Notes: generated by a model not told the origin, from the sequence alone. 64,000 bases of DNA from Epiperipatus broadwayi (GCA_028023455.1 JAQFVV010000141.1:2118056-2182055), one strand, 5' to 3'; shown: positions 48,298-59,136, counted from the first letter of the stretch. Numbers and translations are program-made.

Positions 48298-48300
<3 letters not shown>
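43954..48300 (+). repeat. 3' LTR, complete, 4347 bp
   Basis: Begins TGTGCCCTTTTG right after the polypurine tract and ends GAGGGTACA, giving TG...CA ends. Its last 2770 bp match the truncated 5' LTR; its whole length is co-linear with the old LTR at 29208-34022. It has no long open frame. This is several times the length of most gypsy LTRs. Confidence 0.85.
44895..44930 (+). promoter_or_regulatory. LTR core promoter (CCAAT and TATA)
   Basis: CCAAT at 44895-44899 and TATAAAAA at 44921-44928 in otherwise diverged LTR sequence. Both boxes and their spacing are kept in the old LTR (30170, 30197). Transcription would start about 25-30 bp downstream, near TTGTTCAGAGGG. Confidence 0.55.

Positions 48301-48344
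<44 letters not shown>
48301..48344. repeat. (AT)n microsatellite between gypsy 3' LTR and PLE
   Basis: 22 AT units starting at the very base after the LTR end. Confidence 0.95.
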
Positions 48345-48347
<3 letters not shown>

Positions 48348-48442
48348 AAATAAATAAAAATATCCGTTAATTAAAAATAATATTGTAATTATGATTGAAA
48401 TAATATTTTTAAACGGTTTATAAACAATTCAAACAATCTTTA

Positions 48443-48492
48443 AATCCGCAGAAGTACTTTCGGTTACTTTCAAACCTGCCTCAACTGCTATT
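48443..48492 (-). ncRNA. Hammerhead-like motif 3' of minus-strand PLE
   Basis: On the minus strand: GCAG (stem I), UUGAGGC core (degenerate), stem II GGUU/AACC, GAA, palindromic AGUACU, U, CUGC (stem I). Stem I and stem II are fully paired and differ in sequence from the other copies. Confidence 0.5.
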
Positions 48493-48525
48493 AAATTCAA
48501 AAACTAAAAGCGGAAGCAAACGTCA

Positions 48526-49398
48526 TCAATTCAAATTCCACGAATCTCGTATTTTAATGTTAGAAGCTTGTCGATTTATCAAATGTGTTTTATTCCTGTT
48601 TATAAAAATTGCCTCTTTAATTTTTCTTTTACTATGGTTTCTCTCTTCATGAAGAATTTTCACATTTTCAAAATTAAATTTAAATTTATGTTTACATGTT
48701 TTTTCATGATCAAAGAAAACTGAAGAAGATATTAAATCACCATTATTTTTATTTTTTACACGCTTATATAATAATTCGTGTTCCTTCAATCTTTTCTCAA
48801 TGTTGCACCTAGATTCACCTATATATGATAGCATACAATCACAAAAAATTTGATATATGACATTACTTTTTTGCTTGATAGGTATGACATCCTTAGAATT
48901 ATTAACTAATTTGTTAATATTGTTTGGAACGTAGAATGAAACATTAAATACATTCTTATATAAATCCTTAAAAAATTTTACTTGTGGATTTGAAATAAAT
49001 GGAATAGATATCCATTTTTTATTATTAATCTTCATTTCTTTTAAATTATAATTTTTTTTAAATTGATTTAATGTATTGTTTATTTGTTCCATTTCATAAC
49101 CAACATCAAGCAATTCCTTGGCAAATATCTCAATATTTTTCAATTTATCACTTTGGTAATGACATAATTTTTCATTTCGAAACAAAAAAGATTTAAAACT
49201 TGCCATCTTATGCATCATTGGTACTTTTGATTTAAAATTTATATATCCTCTTTTTTGCAATGGCTTAATTATTAGTTTATAATTTAATATACTGTTATCT
49301 CTTGTGATCATTAAATCTAAATAGTTGATCTTATAATCCTGTTCTTTTTCAATAGTCCATTTCAAGCCATTCAATTTATTTAATTCCTCTATAAGCAA
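48526..49398 (-). CDS. 5'-truncated PLE: RT thumb and GIY-YIG endonuclease
   Basis: An open frame of 290 residues without stops. It covers the region just after RT motif C: KINYLDLMITRDNSIL (equivalent to SIKFLDIFIKR at 9.0 kb), KRGYINFKSKVPMMHKMASFKSFLFRNE, KKWISIPFISNPQVKF, then CDCMLSYIGESRC (YIG motif with cysteines), IEKRLKEHELLYKRV, FDHEKTCKHKFKF and RKIKEAIFINRN...SWNLN. RT palm with the catalytic aspartates is missing; the frame begins about 9 bp from a (TA)n array, so the ATG is not native. It is diverged from the copies at 4 and 9 kb but the intact frame suggests a fairly recent insertion. It would encode at most a free endonuclease domain. Confidence 0.85.
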   Translation of the reverse strand: MLIEELNKLNGLKWTIEKEQDYKINYLDLMITRDNSILNYKLIIKPLQKRGYINFKSKVPMMHKMASFKSFLFRNEKLCHYQSDKLKNIEIFAKELLDVGYEMEQINNTLNQFKKNYNLKEMKINNKKWISIPFISNPQVKFFKDLYKNVFNVSFYVPNNINKLVNNSKDVIPIKQKSNVIYQIFCDCMLSYIGESRCNIEKRLKEHELLYKRVKNKNNGDLISSSVFFDHEKTCKHKFKFNFENVKILHEERNHSKRKIKEAIFINRNKTHLINRQASNIKIRDSWNLN

Positions 49399-49403
49399 AT
49401 TTA

Positions 49404-49406
<3 letters not shown>

Positions 49407-49453
<47 letters not shown>
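49407..49453. repeat. (TA)n microsatellite at PLE 5' truncation
   Basis: About 23 TA units immediately upstream of the truncated PLE. Confidence 0.95.
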
Positions 49454-49456
<3 letters not shown>

Positions 49457-51540
49457 GACAGTCAGATTATGTATGCTGGTTTAACCTAGTTCGAGTCCTA
49501 AGCGAAAGTACCTCGAGGCCACTATACGCGAAATATTAAATAAAGAATATAATAACCTCTGCCCTATTTCGCCTCTTCTCGGGGCTAATTCACGAACCAA
49601 CAACACCATCTGAGCCACGCATAAATAATTTTCAACCGGCCACAAAGCTTAGCAACAGCGGTAGAGACATGGACGGGAAATCCTAAAGAGCTAAAAGCTA
49701 AATGTGTAAAGTACATCAAAATATGTGTTGGTGTTTGCGTTTTGCGTGCCTGGATCATTGAAAAGTAAAATAAAGCATTTAACATAACTAAGAAACTCAA
49801 GTTTTTGATAATTAAATAATGTTTAATTACTGGCTTTAAAATATGAATAAAGCTTTAATGGCCTCCGCTATTCCCCTCAATTACGGCAACAAACTAATTA
49901 GACAATAAAAAGAAAACAGGTTAATAGGTTTGCGGTCAAATTCTTTTCTTCCCAATTTTATTAAAAAAATTCCAACTCGATCTTCTCGATAAAGTACGAT
50001 AGATCATAAAAACCTTTCGCAAAGCATTTCTTATGGCTTTGCGCTAAAAACCGGGTTTAAAATTAACTTAGAACGTATATAGCTAAATCAAATATACGTG
50101 ACTAGCTAATGGCGGACAAAAAAGAGGTGTTATCAAAAAGATCAAGTTGGCACACAAAAGAAACTGACTTGGATTTAATTAACAACATAAATAAAATTGG
50201 AAAGTGATTTCAAATGACAAAAAAAATTAATTATTAAATTTAACCGCAACGAAATACTAAATATTTACAATGGTTAGTAAGGAAGAATAGCGAAGGTAAA
50301 AAGGTTACATATAGCTAGATGATCCCAAAATATATTTAAGGTTAATTCATAAAATGTTTACATAGCAAGACATATATTTCAATACAACAATAAAACAATA
50401 TGAATCAAAAGTAGCATACGAGATAGTTTAATTTAGGAGATACGATACCGTCCTTTTTCCGTGATGTTCCCTGCGGCGTCCGTGGCTTGATCCGACCGAC
50501 GATAGGTATTTGTCCGGACAATGAAAATATGAAGTATGGCTTCCATGAAAAGTTCTCCAGACACGGCATAGAGTTCATATGGTTATTGATTGGATGTTAA
50601 GGCATTTTGGATGGTATTTAGGAACCTCGGCGATAGGCAAAGCTATGATTTGCCTAGTCAAGCATATCCATTTTCCTCAAAATACGGTTGGTTTTAACTG
50701 GAGCAGGTTCCAACTTCTCCATTGTTTGAAAATGACAGCTGTATATATCTTTATTTGTAGCACAAGCTAAATGTGAAGCAAAATCTGACGGATTTCTCCC
50801 AAGAGAAATCTGAATGCACTTTCCAGAAAGCTTGGAAATAAAACAGCAAGAAAAATCTTAATAAATCGCCTTCACAAGCAAAATCAGAATCAAATGACTC
50901 CTTCAAAAAGAAAAGTCTGAATAATTATCTCTTTTGTTCTCCCTACTATTTATACTTTCTCTGACAGCTACCTTCCATTGTTTGTATGATCTGAGATCTT
51001 GATAAGCCCCCCCTTGCTGCTTTGTTTTAAAACAACACGTTCTAAAAATAACTTCAATTTTTTTTACTCTAACTTTCTTACTTTAAAGTTGGAATTCTAT
51101 TAATTAAAAAGCAAGAAAGAAAATGCCATCTTTAATTAGACTTGAACGGCTCACTAATTAAAATATACATTCTTTCAGAAATGTTGGTGGGCTTATCTCA
51201 AAATCAAACCATACTAAATATTTTAATAAAATTTGAACAACAATATATTTTTATTTTACAATAGAATAAGCATTTTATCTCAGCAGAATTTTACATTACC
51301 TCATATATATACGCTAGATGTATATATATGTTTGACTAATAGGTTAAGCAATTTTTTTATCAATAGAATGAAATTTATTTAAAATAAAATATTTAACTGT
51401 AATACACATTTAATAAGCATAATTATTTTTAACTCTAATGCAAAACCCTGCTGATATTGAACTATAACTTAATTTAGGTCTACAATATTAATTAAGTTTA
51501 TAGGAAGATGTGAAGCATGGATTGGACTTCAGATCCATTG
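49454..51540. other. Unassigned, less AT-rich DNA
   Basis: No protein motif recognised in 2.1 kb. The part at 49,454-50,560 is richer in G+C than its surroundings (for example around 50,450-50,560, GTTCCCTGCGGCGTCCGTGG). A C-run (CCCCCCC) lies at 51,007. GTTCGAGTCCTA at 49,488 looks like a pol III B-box but stands alone. It could hold an unrecognised repeat. Confidence 0.35.
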
Positions 51541-51543
51541 CTT

Positions 51544-51545
<2 letters not shown>

Positions 51546-51600
<55 letters not shown>
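51546..51600. repeat. (TA)n microsatellite
   Basis: Two TA arrays joined by one CA step, just outside the TIR element. Confidence 0.9.
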
Positions 51601-51614
51601 CACCTATGTCTATA

Positions 51615-52060
51615 TATGTAATAGACAGGGTATGAGCGCAAATTTTCACATCCTTTGTATATGTATTTAATGGATTATGTCCTGTACATGATGGGTCAGA
51701 TTGACCTTGGGGTCAACATGGGTGTGACAACAATCTCGGCTTATGGTTGGCCTTTGAGCATTCCATCATCAGATTTTCAATTGGATGGACAGTTGAAGAG
51801 TTGAAGTGTGGAGTACATTGAAGCCTGTCCATTAAAGTAGGAGGATTTGTTATCTTAATATATATCTGAGCATTTGTAGCATATATGTGTAGAGATGGTA
51901 ATCTGGACCAACTGACGATTGCTGGTTTAGCATGAAATATGTATATTGGTGATTATTTATCTTTTTGACATATGTGTGTTCAGGTGTATCAGTGTTATGA
52001 GATAGTGTGGAGAGTGGTGGGTTATGTGAAAGTCTGTGCTCATACCCTGTTTATTACATA
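51615..52060. mobile_element. 446-bp MITE-like element with 37-bp TIRs
   Basis: The left end, TATGTAATAGACAGGGTATG (continuing to 51651), matches the reverse complement of 52024-52060 with about 5 differences over 37 bp; the shared core is ACAGGGTATGAGC.CA. No open frame of note lies inside. The interior is less AT-rich than its surroundings. Family not recognised. Confidence 0.7.
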
Positions 52061-52388
52061 ATAATTAGAATTATATACCCATAAGGCTTATTAAATATTA
52101 AGTAGACATTAATTCTAGTAAAAGGTACATGTGTCAATCTGGTACAGTAACATTAAATCTCGTAAATTTTATAAATATTTCAAGCGCTGGTTTGTTTCAT
52201 TAATTATTCTTAGGAATGGAGTATCCAGCAGCCAAGGAGCATCTGGTCAGGAAAAATAATACTGAAATATTACATTGATAATCCCAGTGTTCGATCAGGA
52301 ATATAGACTTAAATAATTTGTCTATATTGGCTTCTTGTTGTGTCGATAGTAAAAGTGCAAATTAAAACATTTATTACGAGTCGAAAGG

Positions 52389-52403
52389 ATGATTATGTTA
52401 CAT

Positions 52404-52434
<31 letters not shown>

Positions 52435-52446
52435 GATGTATGTTTG

Positions 52447-52482
<36 letters not shown>

Positions 52483-52508
52483 CAAACATTTTTCACATAT
52501 ATAATCAT
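52389..52508. repeat. (AT)n-cored long palindrome
   Basis: Arms GATGATTAT...ATATGTGA..TATGTTTGTATGTATA and their reverse complement (TACATACAAACATTTTTCACATATATAATCATC) surround (TA)n. The left arm carries an extra (AT)n insert (52408-52432). Hairpin-forming. Confidence 0.8.
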
Positions 52509-52671
52509 CTAATCCATCCATATACTTTTGCAGGTCTACTAAATGAAATTTTATACAAGTTAAATGAAACTTAGTTTTACAACTTTTACAAATAATTCTT
52601 TGTTGTTTTCAAAAATTAAATTACTGCAATTAACACATGGTGCTCCACCAATAGCAGATCCACAGGTGATG

Positions 52672-52838
<167 letters not shown>

Positions 52839-52849
52839 TCAATGTTTAT

Positions 52850-53930
52850 TAGCCTGTAAACATACAGTACAACAAATATCAAATAGTTTACAGTTGATTG
52901 CTATTAGAGCTTAATATTTGTTGAATTACTTTTTAAAATCTATAATTTGATAAATGAAAAATGTCAATGTTTTTAAAATATTTCTTATAAAAATTTAGCA
53001 ATCGAACCAATGTAGATCTTTTCAAACAGTCTGAGTGAAAATGAGGTTTATAAAATAGTAAAGGATTTTTACGATTCACCTTGGGGATTCAATATTGTAT
53101 CTTCATCTCCAACTCAGAAATACCTACTTCCCTTTTCACTATCTTTTGCAATATTAACATGTCATAAACAATTCTATGATTTTTTCTTTCATCTTTCAAT
53201 TGTGTTAACCAGGAAGCAAGCCTGGGCCAGCTACTTGGAAGATAGCTATGCTAACTGCTAGACCACCAACACTTGACAACAAATCTATGATTGAACAATT
53301 TATTATTTAAATTTCCTGATAGCTATTTAAGCAGTATTAATTTTTAAAATTTATGTTCAACAGTTTGAATCATATTAATATGCGAAAATGTCTCTTCATT
53401 ACATAAAACAGATCCATAATGAAGTACTGGAAACATTAGCATTGTAAATAATATCAATATAGTATTTAAATCAAAATTATTACATATCGCTCAAAATAGG
53501 ACCTAATTTTTTTGTGCTTGTGTTGCACTATATGAAGCATGCTCTGTAAATGATTCATTGACAGAGAAAATTATTCCCAAATCCTTATGACTAATATCTT
53601 GGGGAATAATACATAATTATATAAACTTTTACCAGATGTCCTAGTAAATGTTACAATTTTACATTTGTTAGCATGTATAATCATACCATTTTTAATACAC
53701 CATCGATGTAAACATTCTGACACATTTTGCTACTCCAAATGATCTGATGAACTATAAATTGTTTTAATAATTTTTATATCATCAGCATAGCAAAGAATAT
53801 TCTTACTCTGTATAAAGCAATGCAAATCTGTAGTCATTATTGCAAATAAATAAGGACTTAATACACTACTCTGTAACACTCCACAAATAGGATAAATACA
53901 ATTTGACCATTGTTTATTAAAAGTCCACTA
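52850..53930 (-). pseudogene. LINE reverse transcriptase, C-terminal half
   Basis: On the minus strand with several stops: CGVLQSSVLSPYLFAIMTTDL (RT motif B region, usual GV.QGS.L.P.LF...NDL), ILCYADDIKII (motif C, catalytic aspartates kept), HRWCIKNGMIIHANKCKIVTF (motif D/E), FPVLHYGSV and, below 53,190, RIVYDMLILQKIVKREVG, NPLLFYKPHFHSDCLKRSTLVRLLNFYK, which is the usual C-terminal region of non-LTR elements of the Jockey/CR1/I type. A tRNA-like sequence interrupts the C-terminal part at 53202-53272. Confidence 0.8.
53202..53272 (-). tRNA. tRNA-Gly(TCC)-like pseudogene
   Basis: The 71-nt minus-strand sequence has tRNA-Gly form: acceptor GTGTTGG with TTAACAC (five Watson-Crick and two G-T pairs), D-arm TGGTCTAGCAGTTAGCATA (a good A-box), anticodon stem GCTAT/GTAGC with loop CTTCCAA (anticodon TCC) and T-stem CCAGG/CCTGG. 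The T-loop reads CTTGCTT in place of TTCGATT, which destroys the B-box, so it is a tRNA pseudogene or the head of a SINE. Its place inside LINE coding sequence supports retroposition. Confidence 0.7.
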
Positions 53931-55845
53931 GAGGGAGCCTGGGACTCCAGTTTTTGCTTTTTCAGGTTCCCTGTTCTATTCAAAAAAGTCATAGTCCATT
54001 GTTTGATTCATAAAAAAAGTTTACCAAAATGTAAGTTAATATCTGTTTTATTATTTTTTCATTCTTAGAAGAAATCTTGAAATAGTTTTCATTCAATGAT
54101 AATTGAAATTATCTATCGTTCCGTTTTATGTAAATGGATGCCATTAAAAAGAAACAAAAGGTAGCTTAAATAATTCTTGGAATCATTAAAATAGTATAAA
54201 CCTTTTAAAAATAATTGTAAATGAAACCAAATATTTCTAAAAAGAATGGACACTAGAAATTCTAATTTCATTAATAGAATAAACAGGAAATTCATTTGCA
54301 CATCAAATCTCATAGAAAACATAGAATATAATATGTTAGCAATGATGGTTTTAGAAATTTTATCTTTGCATCAGATTTTAGCAGTGTTAAACAAGTTTCA
54401 ATTATTAATTTGATCTCAATTTTGAAATTGAACATTATAGAAAATAACCTAAGCTATCGCCCTGCGCAAAAATCAGGTTTCTCCGATGATCAGGACAGAA
54501 GTTATCACCAACTTCCGGTGGAATGCCCCCCCCCCAAAAAAAAAAAAATCAATACATAAAAATTTTTCAAATCAATACAGAACTACAATGAAGTGATTCC
54601 TGAGCTAAAAAATAATGATCTAAAGACAAAAATGAGTACAAATAATGCTTTAGACCTAAACAGATACTTTGAAGCTACAAATTAATCATACTTTTTAAGC
54701 AATAATTATTGAGAAATTTTCCAAAGTTTAACAACAACCTTTCAGATTATACTTAAATCATTTATTATTAATCAAGACCTAAAATTCAATCAAAAGAAGC
54801 AGGATCCAACTAATATCAACAAATAAAAATCATTGTGAACCATGAAGGACCTTGGTTAGTGGGGTTAGCAGCTGCTGTGAACATTTGCAGATACAGGAGT
54901 CTGATGATGATCAAGGGCAGGTGATCAGCTCCATTGACCTCAGTGTACAAGATGATATGGACAAATGATTTATTCTCATGGTGTGCAAGTACATCCAGCT
55001 TGATTTCAAGATTACATGAATTTAGTGTTGTATTGGTGGGTGTGAGTTTGCACTTCTTTTTCTCAAATGTGGTAATAGTGGTCATAAGGGGTTTGGTTCA
55101 TTTGAGGGGATGGTTGATGATCATTGTCTAGCCTGCAAATAACTGCCAGGAGAGTGAAAGTCACTATCTCCACATGAACTTCACCATGAAGGGCTATTGC
55201 ATTCCTTGATGGATCATTTGATAGGTCAGTGTTGATTTACACTTACTATCATTAGGTTTTATTTGTTGGCTTTAAATTTAGTGCATTTCTAAAGCAGTTG
55301 GTTTGTTTTGAGCCACCACCTTTTTTTGTAACATTGATGGAGTTCTGTTTGGTGGGCATGGCTCTGCACTCCCCTCTTTTTCTTCAAGGGTGGCTGGTTG
55401 GAAACATTAGGAATCTGGTTATGGTGTGGGCTTTTAACATTTTGATACTGCACAGAACACTTGCCAGGGGACTGCATGGTCAAAGTTGGTGCTATTCCTA
55501 CTCTGGTTGGCTGTTGTGTCCTCTGATAGGCTGGTTTTGGGCAGTGTTGATCTGGCTCTTTACTTATGACTTCTTAGATTTTACCCAAGTTGGCTTTCCA
55601 ATTTTAGGGCAGGTAGACCGATTGTGGTCTCTGCTCATTTGGACTGCTAATTGAGAGGCAGAGGTATTCAGAATGGTCTTGACATGGCTCAGCTGTGGTT
55701 CGAGAGTTTGTTGCTTGGTGAACTTGGGCCTTGGATCTCACTGCCTGTTGTGGTGATTGGCACAATACTGGACTTCACCTATTCAGCTGAAGCATTTGAG
55801 TCTTCATTTCAGGGCCCAGGACCATTGGGAGATCAAAATTTTGAG
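53931..55845. mobile_element. Unidentified ~1.9-kb segment interrupting the LINE
   Basis: LINE RT coding similarity stops at about 55,845 (after NLITINDI) and resumes at about 53,930 (just before the GVLQSSVLSP block). The RT motif A region is absent, so insertion came with a deletion, or the segment replaced it. The part 54,830-55,840 is strikingly less AT-rich than its surroundings and has frames on both strands (for example 55298-55654 plus, 54816-55085 minus) but no motif I recognise. A C8A-run lies at about 54,528. Could be an unknown transposon or a fragment of host sequence. Confidence 0.45.
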
Positions 55846-56200
55846 CTCTTATATCATTTATTGTAATCAAATTTATATTTATTGACTTTCCTGGTATAAA
55901 ACCATGCTGATAAGTAGGAATACATTTGGAAAGATTATTAGATAAATGCTTAAGAAGACATTTAACAAAGATTTTGGCTGTAATACAAAGTAGGGATATA
56001 GGTCTATAATTCTCAATCTTTCTTTTAGATCCTTCCTTGTGTATTGGTATCAGTTTTGATTCCTTCCATAAAGAAAAATAAGTGTTAGACTTCAGAGATA
56101 AATCTAATAAATGCTTCAATACAGGAGACAATAACTGTCCACACTCTTTCTAAAGAAATGATGTCATGTTATTTATCCCTACACTTCTTTTATTTTTAAG
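55846..56200 (-). pseudogene. LINE reverse transcriptase, N-terminal part
   Basis: The minus-strand frame has WKESKLIPIHKEGSKRKIENYRPISLLC (RT motif 0/1, typical of non-LTR retrotransposons), AKIFVKCLLKHL and YQHGFIPGKSI (motif 2). It continues the LINE whose endonuclease lies to the right and whose motif B-C region lies at 53.5-53.9 kb. The region 56,200-56,800, between endonuclease and RT, is AT-rich with no motif, as expected of the linker. Confidence 0.8.
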
Positions 56201-56799
56201 TTGTGCAATAGATGAAAGAATTGACTCTATAGATATCTCATTAGAATTTAGTTTCATTATTAACATTAATTAATATCTCATAATAAAATTATCATTACTA
56301 TTACTATAACTACCATCTTCCACATTCCAACTGAATAAAAATGAGCCATTCTCTCTATTTCTATATTTTCATTTTGTATTTCTTTTTGGTATGAGGCTTT
56401 TAATACATCCCCAAAAATCTTTTGGATTCCTTAGCAAATTAATTTCAGTTCTCTTTAAATAATTCTGAAAATCCTTTCTTTAAAAAATTTTCATAAATGA
56501 TCTATATATCCTAAAATTATGCTAGTCAAGTAAAAAAAATCAGTAATTTTAAAATATTTATAAAGTTTTAGTTTGTGCTTAATTCCTTTAATAAGAACCA
56601 TAGAAATCCAAACTGGATATTTAGTATAAACTTTAAAACTACATATACATTTATTTATATATTCTGCAAGCCACCAGCAGCATCTTCCACATTGTTGCAA
56701 TTATACACATATGCCCAACTATCATGCTTTTACAAATCCAAATAATTACCTTTGGAAAAATAACTTTTAAAATTATAAATGTTTTTTTTTTACATTCCT

Positions 56800-56954
56800 A
56801 TATCAGAAATATGCAATCAACATCCAAAGACAGATGAAAAACATCTTCTTTAATGAGAGGCTGCCTATACTTAGAACCTTTGATGTTAGATGGAAAATTA
56901 TTAAAGATTAAATCTGGTATAGTCCCATAATTATTACAGATATTATTATTTTGT
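56800..56954 (-). pseudogene. LINE endonuclease, 3' end
   Basis: Minus strand: NYGTIPDLIFNNFPSNIK and IKEDVFHLSLDV, the LDLIF...D.HP end motif of the apurinic-type endonuclease of LINEs. It is split from the rest of the domain by the piggyBac-type MITE. Confidence 0.7.
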
Positions 56955-56958
56955 TTAA

Positions 56959-57704
56959 CCCTTAAACCGCTAATTTTATCATTGGTTGTATCAGATAAAA
57001 ATCAAATCTTTTAATTGGCCAACTCACAAACTGAAGACAAAGCCTATTGTTAAAACATATTCGCCTATAATATTAAATTCAACTCAGATACGTTTATAAA
57101 AAGTATATAATTAATTTTTCAGGTCATGAAGAAAACGAAAGTTCTTTCAAAAATAAATTGCTATTTATTTATTCTAAGATATTCTATATCGGCAACATAA
57201 AAGTTATAATGTAAACAAAAAGATCGACTTTTACGTTATAGAAAAGTAAATATTTCTTTTTACTACATCTTCAATATATTTACTTAAATCTTCAATATTT
57301 TTCGAAAATAATTTTGTTTTTTTATTATTCTCTCTGAAAATTATGTTTAATTTCCATAAATATTATTTAATAATAATTTAAATCGTATTCGAAATGAAAA
57401 TCTCAGCGTTTTTCTTTATTTTCTTTGATCAGGCAGTTTCTTTGTTCTTTCCAGCCAATCAGAATGTCTTTTTTGGCTGAGAGCATGCTAAGAACCAATC
57501 ACAAATAATGTTCCTTCTTTGTTTAGGTTTAAATGCGTTTTTTTTTATTTTTTACTTCTAAAATAAATCGGAAGATGTCACCATCGTACAGAACTTTTAA
57601 AAACGAATTCAATACATATTTAACGAATTTTATCGTATAAAAACGAACTGAGTTAGAGTGATTTTAGATGTCGACGAGGAGTCTCATCGAGCGCGGGAAA
57701 AGGG
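56959..57704 (-). mobile_element. piggyBac-type MITE, copy 2
   Basis: A 746-bp element between TTAA sites 56955-56958 and 57705-57708, with CCCTTAAACC at the left and GGGAAAAGGG at the right. It is the reverse complement of the copy at 12994-13741 along its length, including CCAATCAGAATGTCTTTTT and GAGAGCATGCTAAGAACCAA. It lies inside LINE endonuclease sequence, so it entered after the LINE. Confidence 0.88.
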
Positions 57705-57708
57705 TTAA

Positions 57709-58225
57709 GATTCAGTATATTAGTAGCAGATAATAACCTTAATGACTTAGATTCAAGATGAATATGTTTATTATTTATAAACTAGGAATGTTAAAGTCAC
57801 CTACCATCATAAATGATCCTGTAAATGTCTCAAGCTATTCTTCAACTATATTAAAATAATCATTAAACTGCAAAATACTTATTTTTAGTTGTAAATAAAC
57901 TTTATTAATGATCAAATTTTTATATCCTAAACTAACAAATATCCCAATGCATTCAACATCTATATATAAATCTAATATAATGCACTCAAAATTAGATTAA
58001 ACAGCAGTAATAACACCAACCTTCTCTACTAGCTGTACTCATATTTTTATCATATCTATAAACTTTATATTGATTATCAAATAACCAACAATCAAATATA
58101 TCTCCAATAAGCCATGTTTCTGTAATGAAAATTATATTGTAATTCATTAATAAAACTGCTGAATAAAATTTCTGAAGTTTTGTTCATTGATTTTTGATAA
58201 TAACAATTTAGCATATTATTTTTAT
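57709..58225 (-). pseudogene. LINE endonuclease, 5' part
   Basis: Minus strand with stops: NAKLLLSKINEQNF, IIFITETWLIGDIF (the catalytic ETWL motif of APE-like LINE endonucleases), YKVYRYDKNMSTASREGW (Y.vyR.dR) and, just before the MITE, a GDFNIP-type stretch (GGTGACTTTAACATTCCTAG, the catalytic D and N). In LINEs this domain nicks the target to prime reverse transcription. Confidence 0.75.
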
Positions 58226-58887
58226 TCATTACTTTTTAGTTATAGATGCACTACCATTTAAAACACTATTATTCAATTCATTCACATTAACAGTTATATC
58301 ATTATTTAACTTCCCAAAGAAAGGCAATATAACTGCATGTTCTGGCCATAAATTCTCATCATTCATTTGACTATGACTCTGGAATAGAAACATAAAATGA
58401 AGCATATTTTGAATTAACAGTTAAAATTTTTTGATACAATACTGAAATATTTAATGCCGTTTCTAAGTAACTCTTAATTTCCTCTGCTGAAGCCATTGGA
58501 GACTATCTAATCAGAAAATATTTTTAATGGACTGTAAGTTTAACTGTTTTCAATATGTGATCCGAATTTCTACCAATCACCGACTTTTCTTTTTCCTTAC
58601 CATATTATTTTTTTATTTTTATAATATTAAAGATTTTAAGACTTCTCATTCGATAATTTAATATCCAAAAATTAATAAAGCGTATGAATATGAGGCAAAA
58701 GGCCTCGAAAGCGCTTAGCTTGTAATAATTTCTGCGTATCTTTATAGCTTCTCATTCAAGTGTGTCATACGCTTTGTTAATTTTTGTATATTTTTATAAT
58801 GTAAATTGTTCAAAATTATACTTTCAGAAATATTTAATTTTTCATTTGCATTATCATTATTAACATTTGATTCAACTTTTTTTATTG

Positions 58888-59136
58888 TTATAGACTTTTT
58901 ATTATCAATATCTTTTTATTTCCTTTATTTTTAATCAAAATATCTTTATATGAAGGCTTAATAGCTTTCCTAATTAAAGAGAAGTTGTTGTCTTTTTCAT
59001 CATTGCCTTTTTTATCTTGATTGTAAATACTCTTCTTTACTATCCCACAATTATTTCCTGTAGATACAAGACATTCCTTCACTCCCAATGAAACTTGATT
59101 ATATGTCCAGTGAAGCATGAGAATAAGATTTAACAC
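58888..59136 (-). pseudogene. Possible LINE ORF1 remnant
   Basis: The 82-residue minus-strand frame ends KPSYKDILIKNKGNKKILIIK, lying upstream of the LINE endonuclease in the right order and strand for ORF1. No zinc knuckle or RRM is seen, so the call rests on position. 58,226-58,887 is AT-rich linker. Confidence 0.3.

Larger units (their letters stand above)
34155..48300 (+). mobile_element. Ty3/gypsy LTR retrotransposon with very long LTRs
   Basis: Order: 5'-truncated 5' LTR (34155-36924), PBS region, coiled-coil ORF, gag, protease-RT, RNase H-integrase, remnant of a further ORF, polypurine tract, full 3' LTR (43954-48300). Integrase after RNase H makes it Ty3/gypsy and not Ty1/copia. Internal region about 7.0 kb. 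The LTRs agree almost base for base over 2.77 kb, so the insertion is young, yet gag-pol is broken by several frameshifts and an RT active-site change. A (TA)n and a PLE follow directly on its 3' end. Confidence 0.9.

Noticed and set aside
43954-48300. Taking the LTR as 45531-48300 (2.77 kb)
   Set aside because: That is only the part shared with the left copy. The polypurine tract at 43940-43953 and the co-linear old LTR starting TGTGCCC show that the full LTR starts at 43954.
51720-51775. CTGATGATGG on the minus strand within the 446-bp MITE, as a second hammerhead candidate
   Set aside because: The GAAA box reads GAGA and no paired stem II joins the two core parts.
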